Assembly: GCA_021775415.1 (NCBI GenBank)
Contig: JAJFHV010000013.1
Span: 460,692 to 524,691, forward strand
DNA length: 64,000 nt
Direction: 5' to 3'
Source of the DNA: Hyphomicrobiales bacterium
GTDB taxonomy: Bacteria; Pseudomonadota; Alphaproteobacteria; Rhizobiales; Rhizobiaceae
Shown: positions 9,919-18,094 of the stretch, piece by piece
Layout: each line of letters starts with the position of its first letter
How positions within the stretch are numbered: position 1 is the first letter of the stretch
Position numbers and translations under genes: made by a program
The notes under the pieces: generated by a model
Told to the model about the DNA's origin: nothing
The model's database searches: none
Seen by the model: only the letters and a program-made list of their open reading frames with translations

Positions 9919-10899
9919 ATGACCTACTCACTCAAATCAATTTTGGGAGCAAGCCTCCTGGCGCTGACCGTTTCGGCACCGGCCTTGCTACCATCACCTG
10001 CACTCGCGGTTGACGCTGCGGTGGCCACGGAGCTTTCACAGGTTTCCTATCGCTCAGAGACTATCGATGGTGTGAAAATTGCCTATCGTGAAGCTGGGGA
10101 TCCCTCCAAGCCTACGGTCTTGTTGCTGCATGGTTTTCCGACATCTTCTCACATGTTTCGAAACCTCATTCCGGCGCTTTCCAAAAAATATCATGTAATT
10201 GCGCCGGACTACCCTGGATATGGTGCATCGGATATGCCTTTGGCTAAAGACTTTGAATATTCTTTCGCCAAGATTGCCGACATGATGACCACCCTTATCG
10301 ACCGCAAAAATGTCGGGCGATATTCAGTCTATCTCATGGATTACGGCGCACCGGTCGGTTTCCGGATGTTTGCAAGTGATCCTGAGCGGGTTGCTGGATT
10401 TATTATCCAGAACGGCAATGCCTATGAAGAAGGGTTGCGCGAGTTCTGGGACCCGATCAAAGCCTATTGGGCCGAACCAACAGCTGAAAACGGCGACAAG
10501 CTGAGAGGGTTTTTGACTCTGGATGCAACCCGTTGGCAGTTCACCCACGGCACGCAAAACCCTGAAAAGATCAGCCCTGACAATTACTGGCATGTTCAGT
10601 ATTTGCTCGACCGGCCAGGCAATCAGGAGGTGCAGCTCGAACTATTTCTCAACTACGGAACCAATGTCGCTGAATACCCGAAATGGCAGGCACTGTTCCG
10701 CAAACACCAGACACCAACGCTTTTGATGTGGGGCAAGAATGACCCAATCTTCCCGGCTGAAGGAGCGCACCCTTACAAGCGTGATTTGAAAAATCTTGAG
10801 TTCACCCTGTTGGATACCGGCCACTTTGCACTTGAGGAATATGGTTCGGAAATCGCGGGTAGAATGATCGACTTCCTGGATCGCAATACACAGAAGTAA
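9919..10899 (+). CDS. Exported alpha/beta hydrolase with Asp nucleophile (dehalogenase/epoxide hydrolase-like)
   Basis: A 326-residue protein with an N-terminal signal peptide (hydrophobic run to about residue 28, likely cut after ALA30). The fold is clear: [16 protein letters not shown] gives the HG oxyanion loop (71-72), [12 protein letters not shown] follows, the nucleophile elbow reads [11 protein letters not shown] with Asp141 in place of Ser, and [12 protein letters not shown] carries the catalytic His. An Asp nucleophile points to haloalkane/haloacetate dehalogenase or epoxide hydrolase chemistry rather than esterase. GAAAGGAGG 9 bases upstream supports the start. A strong terminator follows at once. 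Confidence 0.85.
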   Translation: MTYSLKSILGASLLALTVSAPALLPSPALAVDAAVATELSQVSYRSETIDGVKIAYREAGDPSKPTVLLLHGFPTSSHMFRNLIPALSKKYHVIAPDYPGYGASDMPLAKDFEYSFAKIADMMTTLIDRKNVGRYSVYLMDYGAPVGFRMFASDPERVAGFIIQNGNAYEEGLREFWDPIKAYWAEPTAENGDKLRGFLTLDATRWQFTHGTQNPEKISPDNYWHVQYLLDRPGNQEVQLELFLNYGTNVAEYPKWQALFRKHQTPTLLMWGKNDPIFPAEGAHPYKRDLKNLEFTLLDTGHFALEEYGSEIAGRMIDFLDRNTQK

Positions 10900-10914
10900 G
10901 CTTCATATAAACGA

Positions 10915-10952
10915 GCCGCGCTACCTGACTGGCAGCGCGGCTTTTTATTTTT
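10915..10952. terminator. Rho-independent terminator between convergent genes
   Basis: GCCGCGCT at 10915-10922 pairs perfectly with AGCGCGGC at 10934-10941 (11-base loop) and is followed by TTTTTATTTTT. It ends the hydrolase transcript; on the minus strand the T-run equivalent is weak, so it serves mainly the plus strand. Confidence 0.88.
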
Positions 10953-10969
10953 CCCATTGAGAGAATGGC

Positions 10970-12196
10970 CTAAGAGAATTGGCTGTAATCGATCTCTGCG
11001 TCTTTGTTGAGTTTGTTGGTAACTTCATCCAGAGGGTATTTAAGCCCGGTCGCGCAATTGTAAAGAATTGCTGTCTCGTCCGGAGTTACCAATCCTTCCG
11101 CCAATGCACGCTTGTAAGCGGCAGCGGTTGCTGCACCTTCCGGACACAACAACAAACCTTCTTCGCGGGCAATCATGTTGCGGACGTCCATGATTTCCTC
11201 ATCCGGTAATGCCATGGCAAAACCATTTGATTCCCGCACCGCGCGGATGATCAAAAAATCACCTACTGCAATCGGCACCCGGATACCTGCTGCAACCGTA
11301 TGGGCATTTTCCCAAAGTGGGGCGTGTTCTTCGCCATCTTCCCAGGCCTTTACGATTGGCGCACAGCCTTCCGCCTGAACCGCGACCATCTTGGGAAGCT
11401 TGCCAGTAATCCAGCCCATCTGCTGCAATTCATGGAATGCTTTCCACATGCCGATTAGGCCGGTACCCCCGCCGGTCGGGTAGAAAATGACATCCGGCAA
11501 TTTCCAGCCGAACTGCTCGGCCAATTCCAGACCCATCGTTTTTTTGCCTTCAATCCGATAAGGCTCTTTGAGCGTTGAAATATCGAACCAGCCAACTGCT
11601 TCCTTGCCGCCACCAACGATTTTGCCGCAATCATTGATCAACCCGTTGACCATGTAGGTTGCGCCGCCCTGCTGCTGGATTTCACGAATGTTGATGTCCG
11701 GGGTGTCTGATGGACAAAGCACGGTTGCACGCTGCCCGGCCCGCATTGCGTAGGCTGCCATCGCGGCACCGGCATTTCCGTTGGTCGGGATTGCCAAGTG
11801 CTCGATACCAAATTCCTTGGCCATCGAAACCGCAAGGCACAGGCCGCGTGCCTTGAATGAGCCGGTCGGCAGGCGTCCCTCATCCTTGACAATCGCCTTG
11901 CCGGGTTTGGCGCCAAGTCCCGCAGCACTTTGCTCTAGCGGGATCAGTGGGGTCATTACCTCACCAAGTGACACCCGGTTCTCTGCCTTTGTCACTGGCA
12001 GCATTGCGGCATAACGCCAGAAACCTGGATCGCCCGATGCTGCAAAATCATCCCGCGAACAATTGGCAGCCAGTTTTTCCAGATCATAGCGAACGAGGAG
12101 CGGACGGCCCGCTTCTGAAAGGCCATGAACCTGACCCGCCTCATAGCGTTTGCCGGTAAGAGAGCATTCAAGGTGCGATACAAATGTTTCAGTCAT
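10970..12196 (-). CDS. Threonine synthase-like PLP enzyme
   Basis: A 408-residue fold-type II PLP enzyme. GSFKARG places the Schiff-base lysine at about K115, IPTNGNAGAAMAAYAMRAG is the substrate loop and PTGGGTGLIGMWKAF the phosphate-binding glycine loop. The N-terminus (HLECSLTGKRYEAGQVHGLSEAGRPLLVRYDL) is that of the short threonine synthase type that acts on O-phosphohomoserine; here the opening CxLTG segment lacks the paired cysteines of zinc-ribbon versions. A housekeeping thrC may exist elsewhere, and the RidA gene 19 bases upstream hints at a role with enamine/imine by-products, so a related beta/gamma-elimination activity is possible. Confidence 0.8.
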   Translation of the reverse strand: MTETFVSHLECSLTGKRYEAGQVHGLSEAGRPLLVRYDLEKLAANCSRDDFAASGDPGFWRYAAMLPVTKAENRVSLGEVMTPLIPLEQSAAGLGAKPGKAIVKDEGRLPTGSFKARGLCLAVSMAKEFGIEHLAIPTNGNAGAAMAAYAMRAGQRATVLCPSDTPDINIREIQQQGGATYMVNGLINDCGKIVGGGKEAVGWFDISTLKEPYRIEGKKTMGLELAEQFGWKLPDVIFYPTGGGTGLIGMWKAFHELQQMGWITGKLPKMVAVQAEGCAPIVKAWEDGEEHAPLWENAHTVAAGIRVPIAVGDFLIIRAVRESNGFAMALPDEEIMDVRNMIAREEGLLLCPEGAATAAAYKRALAEGLVTPDETAILYNCATGLKYPLDEVTNKLNKDAEIDYSQFS

Positions 12197-12215
12197 GAAT
12201 TACAAAACTTTCAAA

Positions 12216-12680
12216 TCAGGAGGTTGCAAAAATTGCTTCGATTTCCACCGGCACATTGAGTGGCAAGGCTGCAACGCCAACAGCAGCGCGTGCGTGCACT
12301 CCCTTGTCGCCAAGCGCTTCGCCCATGAAATCGGATGCGCCGTTGATGATCTTTGGATGATCGGTGAAATCTGGTGTAGAGGCAACAAACCCGCCTAGAC
12401 GAACACAGCGCTGAATACGTTCAAGATCTCCACCGCACGCGACGTTTACCTGAGCAAGAATGTTAATTGCACAGTTCCTTGCAGCCGCGGCACCCTCTTC
12501 GATGCTGACGTCCTGGCCCAAAATGCCGGTATGGGAAAGAGCTCCCGCAACCATCGGCAATTGTCCAGATACATACACCAATCCATTGTGTTCTACAAAG
12601 CCTACATAGCTTGCAACCGGCACTGGTGGCTCGGGTAGTTCAACACCCATTTGTGTAAGCTGGTCGACAATCGATCCCAT
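12216..12680 (-). CDS. RidA family protein (YjgF/YER057c/UK114)
   Basis: A 154-residue member of the longer RidA subgroup. VYVSGQLPMVAG, QVNVACGGDLERIQRCVRLGGFVAS and the C-terminal VHARAAVGVAALPLNVPVEIEAIFA carry the trimer-interface features and the arginine that binds substrate carboxylates (HARAAVGV). RidA proteins hydrolyse reactive enamine/imine intermediates released by PLP enzymes. It precedes the threonine synthase-like gene by 19 bases on the same strand, so the two are likely co-transcribed, which fits a clean-up role for that enzyme. Confidence 0.92.
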   Translation of the reverse strand: MGSIVDQLTQMGVELPEPPVPVASYVGFVEHNGLVYVSGQLPMVAGALSHTGILGQDVSIEEGAAAARNCAINILAQVNVACGGDLERIQRCVRLGGFVASTPDFTDHPKIINGASDFMGEALGDKGVHARAAVGVAALPLNVPVEIEAIFATS

Positions 12681-12776
12681 GACATTTCCTCTAAATTATT
12701 AGGCTAAAGGAGTGGCATAACCGCACCGAACAGCCAACGCAACCGGTTCAATCATTTAGGACATCAGGTTCACAAA

Positions 12777-13205
12777 TCACGGTCGTGGCGGAATGGAGTA
12801 GGTAGCCGTTGCGTGGGCAACCAGTGCATTATCCACTGATGATCGAATTTCAATGGCGCATACCGCCAGTCGCTTACCGAGTTTCATCAAACTGGCCTCC
12901 GCCACCAGATTTCCAGGCTGGGGTTTGGTCAAAAAATTGATGTTGAGATTGGTAGTGACCGCCAATGCCACCTTGCCGATGTGAGCAAGAACAATCAGAT
13001 ACGCCGCGATATCAGCAAGCGCAAACATCGTTGGGCCGGAAACCGAACCACCGGGACGCAGATGATGGTCCTGCACTTCCATGCCAACGGTAATGTGACC
13101 ATCGGACATTGCCTTAATATTGAATCCGTAATCGTTGGATTCAGGAAATACCTCGCGAAGATACTGCGAGAGCTCGTCTGCCTGCATTACCAAATTTTGT
13201 GTCAT
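12777..13205 (-). CDS. PaaI-type hotdog-fold thioesterase
   Basis: A 142-residue single hotdog domain. The helix/strand core GGSVSGPTMFALADIAAYLIVLAHIG is the PaaI/YbgC pattern (G-P-hydrophobic-D/A-A), followed by AVTTNLNINFLTKPQPGNLVAEASLMKLGKRLAVCAIEI. The family hydrolyses acyl-CoA thioesters; the substrate is unknown. The usual acidic residue of PaaI appears as the Asp of ALADIAAYL. It is divergent from the DUF938 methyltransferase with only 37 bases between the starts. Confidence 0.85.
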   Translation of the reverse strand: MTQNLVMQADELSQYLREVFPESNDYGFNIKAMSDGHITVGMEVQDHHLRPGGSVSGPTMFALADIAAYLIVLAHIGKVALAVTTNLNINFLTKPQPGNLVAEASLMKLGKRLAVCAIEIRSSVDNALVAHATATYSIPPRP

Positions 13206-13242
13206 TCGATCGTCCTGTTATGCGATAAGAATTCATACCGCG

Positions 13243-13920
13243 ATGGCTCGGCTTGCGCCAGCACAACAAAACAGGATTGCACCGGAATTGACCTCAACTA
13301 ACGCAAAGCTTGATGCACCTTCTTTTCACCGCAACATAGAACCCATTACCACGGTGTTACGAGATGTCTTGCCAAGGGAACCGGCAGATGTGCTGGAAAT
13401 TGGCAGCGGCACGGGCCAGCATGTTGCAAGTCTTGCTAATGTGCTCCCGCATCTTACCTTCTGGCCCACAGAGTATGACGCAGCAAGTTTTGCAAGCATT
13501 GACGCATGGTCTGCCGACAGTGAGGGTGCAAACATCCGTCCGGCACGCAAAGTAGATGTGACGGAGCGAGTATGGTTCGCGGGTGAAGCCGCAGACATGC
13601 CGGAGCAGTTTGCTGCGATCCTGTGTTTCAACGTCATACACATTTCACCCTGGGAGGTGACGGAGGGGCTTTTTTCCGGCGCTGCCCGGCTTCTTGCACC
13701 GCTGGGGCAGTTGATCCTGTACGGGCCTTACCGGGTGGAGGGTGAACAAACTGCTGACAGCAACATCGAATTTGAAAAATGGCTAAAGGCTCGCGACCCA
13801 CGAAACGGGGTTCGGGATATCGGGGAAGTGGAGGCCGTTGCAAATCAAAACAGCCTGATGCTGCTGGATTTTCACGAGGTTCCGGCAAACAATTTCATGC
13901 CGGTGTTTGGACGCAGTTAA
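13243..13920 (+). CDS. DUF938 SAM-dependent methyltransferase-like protein
   Basis: A 225-residue protein of the DUF938 family. DAPSFHRNIEPI is the family opening, VLEIGSGTGQHV is SAM motif I, FWPTEYDAASFASIDAW lies at the next acidic strand and FNVIHISPWE / LILYGPYRV are motifs IV–V; it ends EVPANNFMPVFGR. Substrate is undescribed for the family. I start at MARLAPAQQNR; the longer open frame overlaps the divergent thioesterase gene. Its TAA overlaps the stop of the convergent hydratase gene by three bases. Confidence 0.85.
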   Translation: MARLAPAQQNRIAPELTSTNAKLDAPSFHRNIEPITTVLRDVLPREPADVLEIGSGTGQHVASLANVLPHLTFWPTEYDAASFASIDAWSADSEGANIRPARKVDVTERVWFAGEAADMPEQFAAILCFNVIHISPWEVTEGLFSGAARLLAPLGQLILYGPYRVEGEQTADSNIEFEKWLKARDPRNGVRDIGEVEAVANQNSLMLLDFHEVPANNFMPVFGRS

Positions 13921-14702
13921 GTCGCCCAATCGGGTTTTCGCTTTTCAAAAAATGCGCTGATCCCCTCCTGGGCTTCGGGGCTTTCCCACTGATCTGCAAG
14001 CTTGTGCACAGTCGCTTCAATCACCGAGTCATCTATCGCCGGGCTGAGCTTGCGGGCAAGCATCTTGGCAGCAGCGACAGCACCTGGTGCAGTCGAGAGA
14101 TAGGGCTCAATTTCAGCTTCTACTGCAGCATCCAGCTTGTCTTGAGAAGAAATGCCACTGAGCAAGCCAAACGCCTTTGCTTCCTCTGCATCAAACCTGC
14201 GTCCAGACATGAACACACGTCGCGCATTGCCCTCGCCCATACGAGCAATAACGTAGGGGCCAATCGTTGCCGGGATCAACCCAAGCCTCGTTTCGGTCAA
14301 AGCAAACTTTGCTGTATCAACACCAATCGCCACATCGCAAATACTCATCAGACCCAACCCACCACCAAAGGCCTGGCCCTGCACCTTGCCAATCAACGGC
14401 TTTGGCAATTCATTCAGGTATTTTAGCATGTGAGCCAGCCTGCGGGCTTCCATCATGCGCCCGTCGCGGGATGCATTGAATTGTGCTTTCATCCAGCCCA
14501 AATCACCTCCGGCACAAAAACTCTCGCCTGCGCCAGTCAGAACAACCACGCGAACCTCATTGTCTGTGCGCAGTTTTCTGGCAGCGAGCGACAGCTCACT
14601 GATCATCAACGCAGACATTGCATTGTGTTTTTCCGGCAAGTTCAGCGTTACCGTTGCCACGCCACGCGCGTCAATTTCTATTGCGATAGTCTGATAAATC
14701 AT
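13917..14702 (-). CDS. liuC: Enoyl-CoA hydratase, methylglutaconyl-CoA hydratase (LiuC-like)
   Basis: A 261-residue crotonase. GAGESFCAGGDLGWMKAQF holds the oxyanion-hole CAGGD loop and VQGQAFGGGLGLMSICDVAIG the second oxyanion strand; LTETRLGLIPATIGPYVIARMG carries the catalytic Glu region. The GWMK segment is typical of methylglutaconyl-CoA hydratases. It should hydrate 3-methylglutaconyl-CoA to HMG-CoA, the step between carboxylase and lyase of leucine breakdown. Its start overlaps the end of the HMG-CoA lyase gene by 4 bases, giving translational coupling. It is the last gene of the liu operon. Confidence 0.92.
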   Translation of the reverse strand: MIYQTIAIEIDARGVATVTLNLPEKHNAMSALMISELSLAARKLRTDNEVRVVVLTGAGESFCAGGDLGWMKAQFNASRDGRMMEARRLAHMLKYLNELPKPLIGKVQGQAFGGGLGLMSICDVAIGVDTAKFALTETRLGLIPATIGPYVIARMGEGNARRVFMSGRRFDAEEAKAFGLLSGISSQDKLDAAVEAEIEPYLSTAPGAVAAAKMLARKLSPAIDDSVIEATVHKLADQWESPEAQEGISAFFEKRKPDWAT

Positions 14703-15556
14703 CCGGGACTCCTCAGCCTTACAGCAAAGGCCTCTGCCACAGAGAGTTTCTCCACATCAATACCAGTCTCATAATCATTTGCATGAAGCAAATCCACGAC
14801 TGCACCGGTCGCCACATTGCCGGTAGCACCGGGTGCATAGGGACAGCCGCCCAGACCACCGACAGAGGCATCAAATGTTCGCAACCCCTTCTCAAGGCTT
14901 GCCTCAATGTTGGCAAGCGCACGTCCGGTAGTATCGTGATAGTGACCAGCCAGCTTATCTGCCGGTGCCACGTCGAGCACCGCATTCAGCATGGCAGTAA
15001 TGGATTCCGGTGTAGCCTTGCCAATCGTGTCGCCGAGCGAAATTTCATAGCAACCAACCTGCAAGAGTATAGTGGCGAGTTTCGCGACGCTCTCCGGTTC
15101 CACTGAACCATCATACGGGCAGTCAGTGACGCAGGAGATGTAACCCCTGACAGGAATGCCGTCTTTTTTTGCAGCGTCGGTAATTGGCAGGAGTCGTTCA
15201 ATTGTATCGGCAATGGAACCATTGGTGTTGGCCCTGGCAAAGCCTTCTGTGGCAGCGGTAAAGACAGCTACCTCACTCGCACCGGATTCTCTGGCAGCCT
15301 CATAACCCTGCATGTTTGGTGTCAGGGCAGCGTAGCTCACATTCTTGTTTCGCGTTATTCCTGCCATGACCTCGGCAGCATCCGCCATCTGGGGAACCCA
15401 TTTTGGTGAGACAAAACTCGTCACCTCGATTTTTTCAAAACCACACTCTGACAACATATCCACAAGCCGGATTTTATCTTCCACCGGGATCAAAGCCTTT
15501 TCGTTCTGCAAGCCATCACGTGGGGAGACTTCAAAGATGCGAACGTGATCACCCAT
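14699..15556 (-). CDS. liuE: Hydroxymethylglutaryl-CoA lyase
   Basis: A 285-residue TIM-barrel lyase. VSPRDGLQNEKALIP at the N-terminus contains the metal-binding Asp and catalytic Arg, TSFVSPKWVPQMADA follows, and SVGGLGGCPYAPGATGNVATG is the family signature with the active-site cysteine; GHYHDTTGRALANI supplies the metal-binding His pair. It splits HMG-CoA into acetoacetate and acetyl-CoA, ending leucine catabolism. The start MGDHVRIFEVS overlaps the carboxylase gene by 8 bases; an ATG three codons earlier (15565) is equally open. Confidence 0.94.
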   Translation of the reverse strand: MGDHVRIFEVSPRDGLQNEKALIPVEDKIRLVDMLSECGFEKIEVTSFVSPKWVPQMADAAEVMAGITRNKNVSYAALTPNMQGYEAARESGASEVAVFTAATEGFARANTNGSIADTIERLLPITDAAKKDGIPVRGYISCVTDCPYDGSVEPESVAKLATILLQVGCYEISLGDTIGKATPESITAMLNAVLDVAPADKLAGHYHDTTGRALANIEASLEKGLRTFDASVGGLGGCPYAPGATGNVATGAVVDLLHANDYETGIDVEKLSVAEAFAVRLRSPG

Positions 15557-17540
15557 CAACTTCATCTTCCACTTCAAGCGCCAGAAGCAAGGTTCCCTCA
15601 TCCACCTGACTGCCAGCTGTTGTAGTAAGCTCAGCTACCACACCATCCCTTGGGGCAGTAAGCGTATGCTCCATCTTCATCGCCTCAAGTACGATGAGCG
15701 GGTCACCTTCGCAAACTTTCGAACCGCTTTTGACTGATACCTGTTTCACCAGTCCCGACATTGGAGCGATAACTGTATCGCCACCAGCTTCGTCCGCCTT
15801 GTCCCGGGACAATGGATCGGGGAGTACAAACTCAAGAGGGCCATCATCAGTGAACAGCACAATGCTCGACTTGCCGCGATAGTAACCGAGCGTAGAGTGC
15901 GCATCATCGTAGCAGTATCGAATATCTGGTTCATTGATTGAGACATTGGCAAGCTGAATTTTCTGATCACCATCTGCGATGATCCAGCCCGCTTGATCAT
16001 CGGCCTGACACTTCACAGAATGATCAATGCCATCCTGTTGAAGCGACACTGTAAACGGTGTGCGTTGCCAATGAACGTGGTTCTTCAATAGATCAAACGG
16101 ATCGGGTGTTTTGGTTTCCTCGAGCGAACCAGAAGCAATTAACCCGGCTAGTGCAATCATCTGGAATGGGATTTCACCCGCATCAAGCAGCGCATCCAGA
16201 TCCCGTTCTATCAGGCCTGTGTTCAGTTCACCTCTGGCAAAACCCTTGTGGCGCAGCAGCGCAATAAGGAATGCAAGATTGGTCACCGTCCCGGCAATTC
16301 GGGTTTCAGAGAGCGCCGAGCGGATTTTCTTCAATGCGGCTTTGCGATCTTTTCCATGAACGATGACTTTGGATATCATCGGGTCATAGAACGGTGTGAT
16401 CGTGTCGCCCGATCGGATGCCGGTATCATTGCGGGCATTATCACTGAACACCAGATGATCCAATCGACCGGTTGCGGGCAGAAATCTCTTCCGCACATCT
16501 TCTGCATAAAGACGGGCCTCAATCGCGTGCCCGTCGATTGTCAGACCATCCTGTTTGCAGGGAAGCTGTTCACCGCTCGCGACGCGCAATTGCCACTCGA
16601 CCAGATCAACGCCGGTAATTGCTTCCGTCACGGGATGTTCAACTTGCAGCCTTGTGTTCATCTCCATGAACCAAAATCCATCGGGTTTTAACCCATCGGA
16701 ACCATCAACGATGAATTCAATTGTGCCTGCTCCGGAATAATTGATCGCCTTTGCCGCTTTCACTGCGGCATCGGTCATTGCCTCGCGCATTTCTGTCGTC
16801 ATGCCCGGCGCGGGCGCTTCCTCAATTACTTTTTGATGACGACGCTGAAGCGAGCAATCGCGCTCGAACAGATGAACGACATTGCCGTGATTATCGCCAA
16901 ACACCTGAATCTCGATGTGGCGCGGCGCGGTGATGTATTTTTCAATCAGCACCCGGCCATCGCCGAAGCTCGCCTTTCCTTCGCGTGTGGCACCTTCAAG
17001 TGCAGCGCCAAAATCCTTTGGGTTGTCAACCCGGCGCATGCCCTTGCCACCACCACCGGCGCGTGCCTTGATCAACACCGGGTAGCCTATCTTGTCCGCC
17101 TCGGTGGCCAGGAACTTTACGTCCTGTTTGCTGCCATGATAGCCGGGCACCACTGGCACCCCTGACTTCTCCATTAGCTTCTTGGCCGCATCCTTCAATC
17201 CCATGGCGCGGATCGCATCGGCAGACGGGCCGATAAACACCAGTCCGGTTTTCTCAATCTGCTCCACAAAATCAGGGTTCTCCGACAGGAACCCATAACC
17301 TGGATGAATTGCTTCTGCTCCAGTTGCCTTGGCCGCTTCAATGATCTTGTCACCACACAGATAACTCTCGGCGGCAGATGAAGGACCAATGTGTACCGCC
17401 TCATCTGCCAGCTCCACATGCAACGCGCCCGCATCCGCATCGGAATACACTGCAACGGTTTTGACCCCCATTTGTCTGGCGGTGCGAATTACCCGACAAG
17501 CAATCTCGCCTCGATTGGCGATGAGAATTTTTGAGAACAT
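15549..17540 (-). CDS. liuD: 3-methylcrotonyl-CoA carboxylase, biotin-containing alpha subunit
   Basis: A 663-residue biotin carboxylase / biotin carrier fusion. ILIANRGEIACRVIRTARQMG starts the carboxylase domain, KARAGGGGKGMRRV is the ATP-grasp glycine loop, IEKYITAPRHIEIQ and MNTRLQVEHPVTE hold catalytic residues, and VLEAMKMEHTL near the C-terminus is the biotinyl-lysine motif. With the beta subunit (18094) it carboxylates 3-methylcrotonyl-CoA. The ATG at 17540 overlaps the stop of the upstream unknown gene as TGATG; a GTG one codon earlier is also open. Confidence 0.95.
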   Translation of the reverse strand: MFSKILIANRGEIACRVIRTARQMGVKTVAVYSDADAGALHVELADEAVHIGPSSAAESYLCGDKIIEAAKATGAEAIHPGYGFLSENPDFVEQIEKTGLVFIGPSADAIRAMGLKDAAKKLMEKSGVPVVPGYHGSKQDVKFLATEADKIGYPVLIKARAGGGGKGMRRVDNPKDFGAALEGATREGKASFGDGRVLIEKYITAPRHIEIQVFGDNHGNVVHLFERDCSLQRRHQKVIEEAPAPGMTTEMREAMTDAAVKAAKAINYSGAGTIEFIVDGSDGLKPDGFWFMEMNTRLQVEHPVTEAITGVDLVEWQLRVASGEQLPCKQDGLTIDGHAIEARLYAEDVRKRFLPATGRLDHLVFSDNARNDTGIRSGDTITPFYDPMISKVIVHGKDRKAALKKIRSALSETRIAGTVTNLAFLIALLRHKGFARGELNTGLIERDLDALLDAGEIPFQMIALAGLIASGSLEETKTPDPFDLLKNHVHWQRTPFTVSLQQDGIDHSVKCQADDQAGWIIADGDQKIQLANVSINEPDIRYCYDDAHSTLGYYRGKSSIVLFTDDGPLEFVLPDPLSRDKADEAGGDTVIAPMSGLVKQVSVKSGSKVCEGDPLIVLEAMKMEHTLTAPRDGVVAELTTTAGSQVDEGTLLLALEVEDEVDG

Positions 17541-18094
17541 CACAAATGCACCTCCATCTTGGCGATGTCCATCAAAACACGCTTGCCGTTTATTTCCGTG
17601 TCAATCGGCTGACCGGGCTTTGGAAAGAGATGAATTCCGTTTGGTAGTGCGAAGCGGGCAAGGGTTGCATAAACATGCACATACATGGCGTCAGCCTCCT
17701 TCCCGCATAAATGAATGGTGCCGATGTTGTTGGCCGTATCAACCGAATGCACTTCAATGCTGACGGTTTTTGATGTCCGCACGAGTTCAATTAATGCATC
17801 TTCAATGCGATGCAGAATGCCAAACTCCTGATTTTTTATGGGAACATCCACAAAGAGATTTTGTTTGCTCCGGTTCTCGGCAAACGCCTTGTGGTCGGTG
17901 TATTTCCAGGCGATAACGCCGCGGCCTAACTGCACAATCCCGAAAAAAGCGAGTGCTGCAAACACCATCCGGATTGGTAAAATGACTTGGAACTCGGTTG
18001 CCTTGAACAGGAGAGTTCCAAAGACAAACAGGATCACGCCAATCAATATGCGCTCGCCACCGGGGGTTTTTGAAATGATGTCGCGGTTCATCAT
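17540..18094 (-). CDS. Unknown membrane protein within the leucine-degradation operon
   Basis: About 184 residues, not recognised. After GGERI there are two hydrophobic segments (ILIGVILFVFGTLLFKA, roughly 15-32, and LPIRMVFAALAFFGIVQLG, roughly 38-57), then a soluble domain of about 120 residues without cysteine pairs except one CGKEADAM. That domain has alternating hydrophobic strands (VSIEVHSVDTANNIGTIHLCG, KRVLMDIAKMEVHL) and no catalytic motif I know. It starts at TGATG on the liuB stop and its own stop overlaps liuD in the same way, so it is translated in tight coupling with both carboxylase subunits. The context suggests a role linked to the carboxylase or its regulation, but no function is assigned. 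Confidence 0.75.
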   Translation of the reverse strand: MMNRDIISKTPGGERILIGVILFVFGTLLFKATEFQVILPIRMVFAALAFFGIVQLGRGVIAWKYTDHKAFAENRSKQNLFVDVPIKNQEFGILHRIEDALIELVRTSKTVSIEVHSVDTANNIGTIHLCGKEADAMYVHVYATLARFALPNGIHLFPKPGQPIDTEINGKRVLMDIAKMEVHL

